In this document: piece after piece, positions 22,821 through 32,496 of the stretch
Layout of the letters: each line of letters starts with the position of its first letter
How positions within the stretch are numbered: position 1 is the stretch's first letter
Assembly (NCBI RefSeq): GCF_005670685.2
Contig: NZ_CP062008.1
Coordinates: forward strand, 3,968,001-4,032,000
DNA: 64,000 nucleotides
Reading direction: 5' to 3'
From: Mycolicibacterium mucogenicum DSM 44124
GTDB taxonomy: Bacteria > Actinomycetota > Actinomycetes > Mycobacteriales > Mycobacteriaceae
Notes under the pieces: generated by a model
Told to the model about the DNA's origin: nothing
What the model saw: the letters and a program-made list of their open reading frames with translations, nothing else
Databases searched by the model: none
Made by a program: the position numbers and the translations under genes

Positions 22821-24308
22821 ATGAAGCCGATGAAGCCGCGATGGCGGCCGCGCGTTTTCAGCTACCAACGCGTTCTAGCCATTGTCTCGATCGTGACATT
22901 GCTGTTGGCGGCACTCATCACGACCACCCGCCATGACCACGAATCGGCCATCGCAGCACTCCCCGGAGCGACCGCCCAGCCGAGTATCCCAGGAGGGGGC
23001 GGATCAGGCGGTTCAGGTGGCAACGGAGGCGGACCGCCGTTCCCGATGCAGCCACCGGCGATGCCCGACGCACCGGGCTCATACAACGGAGGGTCTTATC
23101 CGGCGCCGTTTCAGGGCAATGGGATCGACATCCATAACCCCGCTGAACAACCCGCACAAGCACCGCAGCAGCAACCCAACTTCCAACAAACGAATCCTCA
23201 ACAACTCCAGCCCGCCAATGGGCAGCAGCCACCGGACTACGACTCCCCACTCCAGACCGCTCAGGCACGGCCACAGCAACAACAGCCGAATCAGCAGCAA
23301 CAAACCCAGCAGCAGGAACAACAACAGAACCAGCAAGATCAAGAAAGCGAGCGTGAGAATCAGTGCTCGGATCGGGCGGCCGCGCTGTCTGAACGGGAAT
23401 TAACACCCGCGGAAAGAGCTGCCTATAGGGCTCTTCGCAGCGAGACGCCGGGGAAGTCTGACCTTAAAGGACACGTCGCAAAACGCGACGGGCTCGACCC
23501 CAACGATGCACGCTGGTCTCCGGATCATATTGTCGCCCTTCGTCGATTGGTTCAGATTCCAGGGTTCATCGATCTTCCTTTTGCCGATCAACTTGCTATT
23601 GCCGATTCGGATGAGAATACCTATGCATTGGCGAAAGACATGAACAGATCAAAAGGGCAGAAGCTGCCCGAAGAATGGGGCGGCAAGGTCCTAAATTCTG
23701 GCAATGAAATGACGCCGGAAGAATTTGCGGAGTTCTGCAGAAAACAGGGCGTTGCAATCGAACACGTCTTTAAGGAGACAGCGAAGCGACTAGCGCTCTC
23801 CTCTAGCAAGTCGGCACCGGATGGTTCAAGTGTACGTGCTCCGGAGAGGCCTGAGTCTCCCGCGCAAGCACCGAAGGCGCCTTCGAAGGCAGATAGTGTT
23901 CCCCGATACCCCATCGCACCATCGACTGAGGAAATTTTACAGCACCAGTTTGATGCGCAATATTTGTTGGGTCAGCAGCGCGCGCTGAATTCCGAATTCT
24001 GGAGCCTAGAGCATGCGATCACGTATCTGAATACCGATAGCGCAGGAAATTTGACGGGAAATGTACCCACGTCTGACGCGGCGTTGGCGAGCCAATTGCA
24101 TACCTTGCAAACGCAGGTCGCACACAGTCTCAATTTGATCGACTCGCTGGTAAAGCCATCGCCGCCAGTAGCCCCGCCACCTGCGCCAGCACCAGCGCAG
24201 CCGGCACATTCGAGCGTTCTCGGCCAGTTCTGGAATTGGTTGCAGGCAGGGCCCGTACCAATCATTCCGCCGGTGCTCCCGATCCCGATCCCGGTCCCAG
24301 TCCCTTAG
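22821..24308 (+). CDS. Membrane-anchored toxin-like protein with HNH-type nuclease core
   Basis: This protein is 495 residues from the ATG at 22821 (AAAGGGGA upstream). Residues 14-36 form one membrane helix or uncleaved signal. A Gly run and a Gln/Pro-rich disordered region continue to about residue 175. A candidate nuclease at about residues 205-288 shows SPDHIVALRRLVQIPGF, then DSDENTYALAKDMNRSKGQK and W286: D235-H236, N266, N275 and K278 fit the HNH pattern seen in polymorphic toxins. A helical segment (360-445) and a Pro-rich tail ending PIPIPVPVP follow. Base composition drops sharply at about 23.40 kb, where the nuclease begins. Delivery outside the cell followed by DNA or RNA cleavage is inference. 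Confidence 0.8.
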   Translation: MKPMKPRWRPRVFSYQRVLAIVSIVTLLLAALITTTRHDHESAIAALPGATAQPSIPGGGGSGGSGGNGGGPPFPMQPPAMPDAPGSYNGGSYPAPFQGNGIDIHNPAEQPAQAPQQQPNFQQTNPQQLQPANGQQPPDYDSPLQTAQARPQQQQPNQQQQTQQQEQQQNQQDQESERENQCSDRAAALSERELTPAERAAYRALRSETPGKSDLKGHVAKRDGLDPNDARWSPDHIVALRRLVQIPGFIDLPFADQLAIADSDENTYALAKDMNRSKGQKLPEEWGGKVLNSGNEMTPEEFAEFCRKQGVAIEHVFKETAKRLALSSSKSAPDGSSVRAPERPESPAQAPKAPSKADSVPRYPIAPSTEEILQHQFDAQYLLGQQRALNSEFWSLEHAITYLNTDSAGNLTGNVPTSDAALASQLHTLQTQVAHSLNLIDSLVKPSPPVAPPPAPAPAQPAHSSVLGQFWNWLQAGPVPIIPPVLPIPIPVPVP

Positions 24309-24318
24309 GAGGAATACT

Positions 24319-25002
24319 GTGAAGCTACGGATTACCGCCTCCGTGCTCGCTGCTGCTTTGACAGCTGCTTGCGCACCCGCAACTACCCCGCCTCGCAACG
24401 TAGACAATGGCCTGGCAAAGTTGTTCGGGATCGAGGGCTCTTTGCCGAGAACATACGCAGCATCCCGCAAACCTGAACGCAGTCTTACTGAACAAGACAT
24501 CGCTCGACAGCGTGAGTCATTTGAAGGCACGCACTACAGTCCGGCTGCCTGCTGGCGGGCAGCGCGGGTGAATACGGAGCCGGCAGGTACCAAGGTTGCG
24601 GGCGTATGGGCGGTCAGCGCCGAAGAGCACTCTAGAATTGAATTTACGGCTTCCCAAACTAGAGAACCTCTGGCCGGTAGGTCGCAAAGCGATGAACCTC
24701 AATGCCGGGCGGTTGCATTTGCCGGACGCACCGCCGACTGGCCTGACGTGTCCGGAGTAACGACTGTCATCGACGCCCCTCACATCGATGGCGTCCAAAC
24801 ATATGCTCGACAAACATTCCTGACCATCCACGATCAAGAACAACAAGCAACGCTCGTCCAATACCTGTACCTGGCCGAACTCGACGAACACCACACCGTG
24901 ATGACGGTATTCATTACCGAGGACGACGGAAAAGCCAATTCCTTGACACGCAACGATGCGGCAGATTTGTTCGTCAAAGCAACACAGCTCATGCATGTCT
25001 GA
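24319..25002 (+). CDS. Putative lipoprotein next to the toxin-like gene
   Basis: This 227-residue protein has a short signal peptide and a near-canonical lipobox (LTAAC, acylated Cys at 18), which would anchor it on the outer face of the membrane. The mature part is of the type found in DUF5642-like mycobacterial lipoproteins, as is the next gene: an early FGIEGSLP / FGRDF-type helix, a SPAACW motif, a second Cys (EPQC) that could pair with it, and a C-terminal segment on mean strand-turn pattern (QYLYLAELDEHHTVMTVFI). Base composition is well below the neighbourhood. It starts 10 bases after the toxin-like stop, preceded by TTAGGAGG. A surface immunity or receptor-blocking role is plausible. 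Confidence 0.75.
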   Translation: MKLRITASVLAAALTAACAPATTPPRNVDNGLAKLFGIEGSLPRTYAASRKPERSLTEQDIARQRESFEGTHYSPAACWRAARVNTEPAGTKVAGVWAVSAEEHSRIEFTASQTREPLAGRSQSDEPQCRAVAFAGRTADWPDVSGVTTVIDAPHIDGVQTYARQTFLTIHDQEQQATLVQYLYLAELDEHHTVMTVFITEDDGKANSLTRNDAADLFVKATQLMHV

Positions 25003-25018
25003 ACAGTGAGAACGCAAC

Positions 25019-25753
25019 GTGACTAGGCCAAAGAAGACCGCCCCATACCCAGCCGACGACGAAGCGCAAGGCAGGCTGATGCCAATCGGCGTCACGCTAG
25101 CAGCAATGCTGACTCTAGGTGCTTGCGCGCCGGCGCCGACCGCGCCCTCACGTACTCAGACCGGCGCGACCGCAGCTCCCGACATAACCAAAATCGATCT
25201 AGTCCGTCGTCAATTCGGACGTGACTTCACTGTCGGAGACAGTCAACGGACAACGGTGACACCCGAGATAATTCGGCAACACGAACAATCCGGAGTAAAC
25301 TACATACCAAATCACTGCGAATTCATTGATCAAACCGTCGGCCCTGATTCTATAGGAGCCACATTCATCACGTTTACCGCCGAAGGCAAAGGGACGACGT
25401 ACACTGTCTCGGCCCAACGAACATCAATTGCTCAACCGGCCCCGTCGGAGAACTGCGATTACGCGCAAATCAATAAGCCGGGCAGGTTTCAATCATTGGT
25501 CACGCCAGCGGATCTGCCGAGAATACCGAAGGGCTCCACCAAGAATTCGACCGCTCGGCATATTGTGTCAATTAGTGAACCCCAAAAGCTTGTCATTGAC
25601 CAATACCGATACATGACATGGCTGGACGACAACAGTGCTGTGAGCGTGGTCGTGGTATCGAACCCTTTTGCCGTTCCGGCATCGAACCCTATCGATCCCA
25701 AGTTTGCGCAAGATGTCTTGTCTGACGCTGTCGCCGTGTTACGATCTAAGTAA
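25019..25753 (+). CDS. Putative lipoprotein, second of a tandem pair
   Basis: This protein is 244 residues from GTG 25019, or 224 from ATG 25079, which gives a more compact signal peptide. The lipobox is LTLGAC. The mature region has IDLVRRQFGRDFTVGD, YIPNHC, SENCDYAQ and a closing beta strand pair with QYRYMTWLDDNSAVSVVVV. It has the same layout as the preceding lipoprotein (N-terminal helix, Cys pair, QY-Y--W/LD motif), so the two look like an old duplication of the DUF5642-like type. GC content is low: 27 of 60 bases in the line 25261-25320. Its role is unknown; tandem lipoproteins behind a secreted nuclease suggest protection of the producer. Confidence 0.75.
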   Translation: MTRPKKTAPYPADDEAQGRLMPIGVTLAAMLTLGACAPAPTAPSRTQTGATAAPDITKIDLVRRQFGRDFTVGDSQRTTVTPEIIRQHEQSGVNYIPNHCEFIDQTVGPDSIGATFITFTAEGKGTTYTVSAQRTSIAQPAPSENCDYAQINKPGRFQSLVTPADLPRIPKGSTKNSTARHIVSISEPQKLVIDQYRYMTWLDDNSAVSVVVVSNPFAVPASNPIDPKFAQDVLSDAVAVLRSK

Positions 25754-25776
25754 GTGTGATCGACGGGGGTCGTCTG

Positions 25777-26604
25777 ATGGTTGTAATGCGACAGGCGCTA
25801 ACTGAATTCCTAGCGGCTAAGTTCCCGCGTCATCGATTTGAATTTACGTCCCTAGATGAGTTGAATTCGGTTCAACAATCCGCAATTCCTGATGGTTGGC
25901 ACGAATTCGTTGGGGGCGACGGTTCTGTCACGGCTGAACAGGTCGCTGACATATGGCACCGCGCCTTGCCGGGGAAGTTCCCGCGGTATCTCGAGACGTT
26001 CAAAGAATTGGATGGTACCGCTTTTCTCGTTCGGAGTACCGATCTTGATACTGGAATTTCCGAGCCAGCAGCAATCTATGCCTGCGATTCGCAGTCGAGG
26101 CTTCTCGAAGAGTTTGACGCGCGCGTTGGCTACTTTAACGCTAATGCTGGACGAGACTTGCAATTCTGGAGCAAAATGCCCGCAGGCCTGCAAAAGTTCT
26201 ATCACATGATAAGTGATGGATTCCTTGACTCGACAGGCGCGGGTATGGTCCGCTCCGCTGAGATGATCCCTTTGGCCAGCCCCTTGGGAAATCCAACAGA
26301 CCGTTCGCTGCTTCGGAACCAGCGTGGTCTACTAAACCCCGCAAATATCGAATATGTCGGGTTCAACAGCGATGGCGGGGAAATCTATCTGTCGGAAGAC
26401 GCCCGACCCGATATATCAAAGTTGGTTACGGTATGTACCAACCGAGGATTTGCCTACGTACTCGTCGATGTTACAGATAGCGCCAGCCAGGGTACTCCAT
26501 GGGAGTGGTGGTCGGGTCCCACAGATGGATCCCTTGAAACAGTCGTCGACCTGTGGTCGGATTTGGACGAGTGGTTGACTCAGCTGTTCGATTTTCGTAA
26601 ATAG
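25777..26604 (+). CDS. Cytosolic hypothetical protein, possible SUKH-type immunity protein
   Basis: This protein is about 275 residues from the ATG at 25777, 7 bases after GGGGG; the frame continues upstream to 25756. The middle contains LQKFYHMISDGFLDSTGAGMVRSAEMIPLASP, then NIEYVGFNSDGGEIYLSED, and the C-terminus has EWWSGPTDGSLETVVDLWSDLDEWL. This order (helix with a small turn, then E-M-IPL, then a strand pair around a DGG turn) is like SMI1/KNR4 (SUKH) immunity proteins, but the match is by eye. There is no signal peptide, and GC is low as in the toxin core. It is the last gene of the toxin locus and its most likely cytosolic immunity gene. Confidence 0.72.
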   Translation: MVVMRQALTEFLAAKFPRHRFEFTSLDELNSVQQSAIPDGWHEFVGGDGSVTAEQVADIWHRALPGKFPRYLETFKELDGTAFLVRSTDLDTGISEPAAIYACDSQSRLLEEFDARVGYFNANAGRDLQFWSKMPAGLQKFYHMISDGFLDSTGAGMVRSAEMIPLASPLGNPTDRSLLRNQRGLLNPANIEYVGFNSDGGEIYLSEDARPDISKLVTVCTNRGFAYVLVDVTDSASQGTPWEWWSGPTDGSLETVVDLWSDLDEWLTQLFDFRK

Positions 26605-27052
26605 ATTGGCGTCAGGCATATGCGGACTAGTGTGCCGCATTGTCGAGCACGGCTGCGCTTCCGGTTCGAATATCGGCGAATATTTGAACGGTCCAGAGAA
26701 CGACGTGCCAAAAGTTCGCCCAGGCGGACAGAAGAAGGAAGCCTCATCCTCTGCCTGGATTGGCCACCACAACCGGTCGCGCCGCCAAAAGTCCCCACGA
26801 CGATGCCCCTGAATCCACGCGCTTTGATAGCCGACGGCAGTGTCGGCATCCTGCGAGGTGTGAGCGGCAGCCCGTCGCGAAACCGAAGGACCGCCGACAG
26901 TGATCTCGCGCACAGCTGATAACGCTGACCAAAAACGCCGGCACGTCCAGCTATCAAGAGCCGGAGATCAAGGGGGCAACACCAACTCACGTCCATGGCG
27001 TCGCCATGGTGATTCAAAGGCGCTGGTGCCCAATAGCTTCCGGGCGAGACCG
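26605..27052. other. Intergenic stretch after the toxin locus
   Basis: These 448 bases hold no convincing gene. Open frames exist on both strands but lack start signals and codon bias, and the segment is of intermediate composition between the low-GC locus and the catabolic genes to the right. It may be the right junction of an acquired segment; no direct repeat or tRNA was found to mark an attachment site. Confidence 0.4.
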
Positions 27053-28862
<1,810 letters not shown>

Positions 28863-28863
<1 letters not shown>

Positions 28864-29978
28864 TGCTCGGCCCCATGGACGAATACCCGATCCACCAAGT
28901 CCCCCAACCCATCGCGTGGCCGGGATCCAGCGATCGGAACTTCTACGACCGCTGCTACTTCAATGCCCACGACCGCACGGGCGACATCTTCGTCATCACC
29001 GGCATGGGCTACTACCCCAACCTCGGGGTGAAGGATGCCTATTTCCTGGTGCGCCGCGGCGACACCCAGACCGCCGTCCACCTGTCCGACGCCATCGACC
29101 AGGACCGGCTGAACCAGCACGTCGTCGGCTACCGCATCGAGGTCACCGACCCGCTGCACCAGGTGCGCATCGTGCTCGATGAGACGGAAGGGATCGCGGC
29201 TGACCTCACGTGGAACGGCCTGTTCGACGTCGTCCAGGAGCAGCCGCACATCATGCGCCAGGGCAACCGCGTCACTCTGAACGCGCAGCGCTTCGCGCAA
29301 CTGGGTTCCTGGAGCGGCACCCTCGCCATCGACGGCGAGGACATCAAGGTCAGCCCGGACACATGGATCGGTTCGCGTGACCGGTCCTGGGGCATCCGCC
29401 CGGTCGGCGAGGCCGAGCCGGCTGGCCGGCCGGCCGATCCGCCTTTCGAAGGCATGTGGTGGCTGTACGTGCCGCTCGCGTTCGAGGAGTTCTCGCTCGT
29501 GATGATCATCCAGGAGGCCCCCGACGGCTTCCGCTCGCTCAACGACTGCAGCCGCGTCTGGAAGGACGGCCGCGTCGAGCAGCTCGGCTGGCCGCGCGTG
29601 AAGATCCACTACGTCTCCGGTACCCGCATTCCCACCGGCGCCACCATCGAGGCGACGGCGCTGGACGGCACACCGGTCCGCTTCGACGTGGAATCCAAGC
29701 TGCCCGTGCCGATCCATGTGGGCGGCGGCTACGGCGGTGACGCCGACTGGCTGCACGGCACGTGGAAGGGCGAGAAGTTCACCGAGCGCCTCACCTACGA
29801 CATGACTGATCCCGGCATCATCGCTCGCTCCGGCTTCGGCGTCATCGACCATGTCGGCCGTGCGGTGTGCCATGAGGGCAACAAGCCGCCGGCCGAAGGC
29901 TGGGGCCTGTTCGAGCACGGCGCGCTCGGCCGCCACGATCCGTCGGGCTTCCCGGACTGGCTGACCATGGCCCCCTAG
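28863..29978 (+). CDS. Lipocalin-like hypothetical protein (DUF7064/7065 or AttH-like)
   Basis: This 371-residue protein is translationally coupled to the APH-like gene (TGATG). It is beta-rich, with repeated Trp-Gly-x-R and aromatic stretches (DRSWGIRPVGE, MWWLYVPLAFEEFSLVMIIQE, WKDGRVEQLGWPRV), which suggest a two-barrel lipocalin-like fold as in AttH/CrtC-type hydratases. No signal peptide. In this context it may bind or isomerise a hydrophobic CoA-pathway substrate. Identification is from overall pattern and is not certain. Confidence 0.75.
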
Positions 29979-30011
29979 TTTTGCGCGGCGTCCCCCGGCC
30001 GGGCAAACAGG

Positions 30012-30047
30012 AATGTTCCCCGATACAACGGCGTATCGGGGAACATT
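30012..30047. terminator. Perfect 15-bp hairpin terminator
   Basis: AATGTTCCCCGATAC (30012-30026) and GTATCGGGGAACATT (30033-30047) pair exactly over a 6-base loop and are followed by TGTCTTT. It lies 33 bases after the lipocalin-like gene and 14 before the end of the convergent small membrane gene, so it serves both. Confidence 0.88.
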
Positions 30048-30061
30048 TGTCTTTGGTGACG

Positions 30062-30436
30062 CTAGCCGGCCCACCACAAGGAGGCGGCGAGCAGAACTTC
30101 GACCAAGCCGTAGAACCAGTTGGGGTAGAACGACGTTCGGTCACCGACGATTGCAGACACGATGCGCCCGAAGGCCATGCCGAGCAACGCCACGCTCACA
30201 GTGACCACGATGCCGAAACGCACCTGCTCCGGCGCCGCGATGGCGTATCCCAGGATCGCCGCGACGGCCAACCCGAAACCGCCGTAGACCGCCCGCACCT
30301 CGGCTCGAGATGCCGCCTCGCCCAAGGTGATTCCGAATGGCCGCAACATCTCTGCCGGAGCGGTCAGGGCCCGCAGGCCCATGCCGGCAAAGAACGCCGC
30401 GTTGACGGCGACGACGACGTTGGTAGTCACTGACAC
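30062..30436 (-). CDS. Small membrane protein, DUF4345-like
   Basis: This 124-residue protein has four membrane helices (about 5-25, 40-60, 65-90 and 102-122). GTG start after AGGAGG. The pattern ALTAPAEMLRPFGI near the N-terminus, then EVRAVYGGFGLAVAAI and a final PNWFYGLVEVLLAASLWW, fits the DUF4345 group of four-helix proteins of unknown role. It is convergent with the lipocalin-like gene; its relation to the CoA pathway is unclear. Confidence 0.8.
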   Translation of the reverse strand: MSVTTNVVVAVNAAFFAGMGLRALTAPAEMLRPFGITLGEAASRAEVRAVYGGFGLAVAAILGYAIAAPEQVRFGIVVTVSVALLGMAFGRIVSAIVGDRTSFYPNWFYGLVEVLLAASLWWAG

Positions 30437-30507
30437 CGCTACCTCCTGACGACGACGCTGAACCAACCAGCATGACGGACGTGAGTTATGCCGTCAGGCG
30501 AAACGAC

Positions 30508-30690
30508 TCAGAGACGCCACATTTCGCGCTCAGTGGCGGCCTGCTCGAACGCCTTGTGGCGAAAAGTCTCCGGCTGGCGCACTTTCGCAGCCAGATGCAG
30601 CCGTGTCACGAACGCGGCGGTCTTGTCCGACCACCAATGCATCGCGGCCGCGGCGGGGTGGAAGCCAACTGACGCAGAGTTGGTAGCCAT
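30508..30690 (-). CDS. Possible small protein, 60 residues
   Basis: An ATG at 30690 is preceded by AAGGGA at 7 bases. The 60 codons show native-looking third-position GC bias and encode a Trp-containing helical sequence (AAMHWWSDKTAAFVTRLHLAAK). No family is recognised and there is no membrane helix. It could be a true small gene between the thiolase-like gene and the membrane protein, or a chance frame. The remaining bases of 30437-30830 hold nothing that I recognise. Confidence 0.35.
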   Translation of the reverse strand: MATNSASVGFHPAAAAMHWWSDKTAAFVTRLHLAAKVRQPETFRHKAFEQAATEREMWRL

Positions 30691-30830
30691 CGCGGTATCC
30701 CTTCACGAACTCCGACAATGCTTTTGAGATCGCACAACCCTCGGCGACGGCAACGTCGGCACTAGTGCACAGGTTCAGCGACGGAGGTCGCTCATCTATT
30801 CCCTGCAGCACGCCGTTGTTCGCTGTCGGC

Positions 30831-32303
30831 TTACTCCAGCCCGGCGGTGCCGTCCGCGCTGACGGTGACCTTGGCACCCGCGAGGTCCTCGCGGGTGCTG
30901 GCCTCGGCTTGCGACGCATCGGTGATGACGGCCAGCGCGCGGCTACCGCTGGGTGTACGGACGGCGACGAAGACCTTCTCGGGCGTACCCTCGCGGGTCA
31001 CCGGTGTGGTCCAGGTTTCCACCGTGCCGGTGCCCGACCAGTCGTCCTCGGCCACCACCGTCGGCTCGACATCGACCTCGGATTGCACATCTTCCCAACG
31101 GAATTCGTTCACCGGTGGCTCGGTGCTGTAGACGCCGAAGCTGTGCTTGGTCAGATAGCCACCGTTGGCGGTGATCAGCCCGATCTGGCCGGGATGGGCC
31201 ACCAGCCGCTCCGCCATGGTCGCGATCGAATGCGCGACGTAGTTGTTCCACGGCCCGCCGGCGAAGGTCAGTCCACCGGTCACCGTCAGCGGCCGCGCCG
31301 GATCATCGAGGGCCAGACCGAGCTCACGCGCCGCGACCTGCACTGCCGACGGGAAGCACGAGTACACGTCGACCGCGTCGATGTCGTCGATGCCGAGGCC
31401 GGCGAGCTCCAGCACGCGGCGGCCCGCGATGCGGATCGCCGGCGACCCGGAGAAGCTCGCCCGCTCCCCGATCAGATAGGTGTCGTGGGCGTCGGTGCCG
31501 GCGTACGGGAAAACCCACCGCTCCTTCGGGATCTGCAGTTGTTCGGCCTTGCCCACCGAGGTCAGGATCAGGGCGGCGCCCTGGTCGACCATGTTGTTGG
31601 AGTTCATCAGCTTGGTGTACGGCCAGCTGATCATCCGGTTGTCCGGACCGGGCTTCCAGATCTGCGCGGCAGGCACCGCCTCCCGGCTCCAGGCGTGCGG
31701 ATTGCCTTCTGCCACTTGGCTGAACCGCGCCCACAGTTCCCCGATCCGGCGGCGGTGCTCGTCGAGCGTCTCCCCCGCCGCGATCCGCAGCGCCTGCTCG
31801 AACATCGGGTACACATGCGACGGCGCCACCAAACCGATCCGCAGTTCGGCGGGTCCGGCCATGGTGAATTCGGGGTCGCTGGGTGCGAGTGGCACCGACT
31901 CGTCCTGCTCGGTTCCGGTGAGCCGTTCACCGCGCGCCTTCAACCGGGTCCGCGTCCGCCAGGTTTCCCCGCCGGCGATCAACACCACGTCACTGCGGCC
32001 CCGCTGGATGTCCAGGCACGCCTGGTTCACCAACGACTGCGGCACATTGCCGCCGATCGGGGTGTACCGGGTGACGGCGCCCGGCGCGCCGATGCGCTGC
32101 GCCAGCAACAGCCCCGGGTCGCGGTAGCGCACCGACAACAGGTTGACGATCCGTACCGCGTCGACCGCCTCGAGGACACGGGCGTCAGCAGCGGCACGGG
32201 CCGCCGCTTCCATCAGGTCGACGGGCTCGCCGCCCGGGTTCTCGTCGTACTGGTTGACCTGGCCATAGCCGACAAGCACCGGGGTTCTGGGATCAAGGGG
32301 CAT
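30831..32303 (-). CDS. Thiolase-like acetyl-CoA acetyltransferase family protein without Cys nucleophile
   Basis: This 490-residue protein starts at the ATG after AAGGTGG (32303). The fold is thiolase: GGNVPQSLVNQACLDIQRGRSDVVLIAGGE, then the C-terminal NGGYLTKHSFGVYSTEPP and a further small beta domain to residue 490. In classical thiolases a catalytic Cys lies in a CGSG loop of the N-domain. Here that loop reads GGNVPQS with no Cys, as in SCP2-type thiolase-like proteins of steroid side-chain pathways. It is divergent from the two acyl-CoA dehydrogenases and the CoA-transferase. The likely role is a thiolase-like or aldolase-type CoA enzyme. Confidence 0.85.
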   Translation of the reverse strand: MPLDPRTPVLVGYGQVNQYDENPGGEPVDLMEAAARAAADARVLEAVDAVRIVNLLSVRYRDPGLLLAQRIGAPGAVTRYTPIGGNVPQSLVNQACLDIQRGRSDVVLIAGGETWRTRTRLKARGERLTGTEQDESVPLAPSDPEFTMAGPAELRIGLVAPSHVYPMFEQALRIAAGETLDEHRRRIGELWARFSQVAEGNPHAWSREAVPAAQIWKPGPDNRMISWPYTKLMNSNNMVDQGAALILTSVGKAEQLQIPKERWVFPYAGTDAHDTYLIGERASFSGSPAIRIAGRRVLELAGLGIDDIDAVDVYSCFPSAVQVAARELGLALDDPARPLTVTGGLTFAGGPWNNYVAHSIATMAERLVAHPGQIGLITANGGYLTKHSFGVYSTEPPVNEFRWEDVQSEVDVEPTVVAEDDWSGTGTVETWTTPVTREGTPEKVFVAVRTPSGSRALAVITDASQAEASTREDLAGAKVTVSADGTAGLE

Positions 32304-32496
32304 ACATCCACCTTGGTGGCACCCGCCCTGCGCTGTAAACGACCAGCGCGGAAACCCGCACATGAGCGTTCGGGACATCTGTTTGCCCTCAGGTCCCGCA
32401 GATGTCGCATGAGGAAACGTATAGGTGTCGCACAATGCGATTTACAGGGCGGCGCCGACAGCATTGCATGGACCTCACATGCAGAAGGGTGAACAC
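32304..32496. promoter_or_regulatory. Divergent promoter region of the CoA catabolic operon
   Basis: These 193 bases lie between the thiolase-like gene (minus) and the first acyl-CoA dehydrogenase (plus). They are unusually poor in coding-like structure and hold AGAAGGG (32483-32489) as ribosome-binding site. I see no clear long palindrome. Confidence 0.45.

Noticed and set aside
23220..23340. CAG/CAA-rich tract that might be a tandem repeat or CRISPR-like array
   Set aside because: It codes for the Gln-rich linker of the toxin-like protein. Units are irregular and there are no spacers.
26416..26913. Minus-strand frame of about 165 codons across the end of the SUKH-like gene
   Set aside because: No start signal, no family, and half of it is antisense to the coding gene.
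30765..32492. Long plus-strand frame opposite the thiolase-like gene
   Set aside because: No family resemblance, Arg/Asp/His-rich shadow composition, and no start signal.
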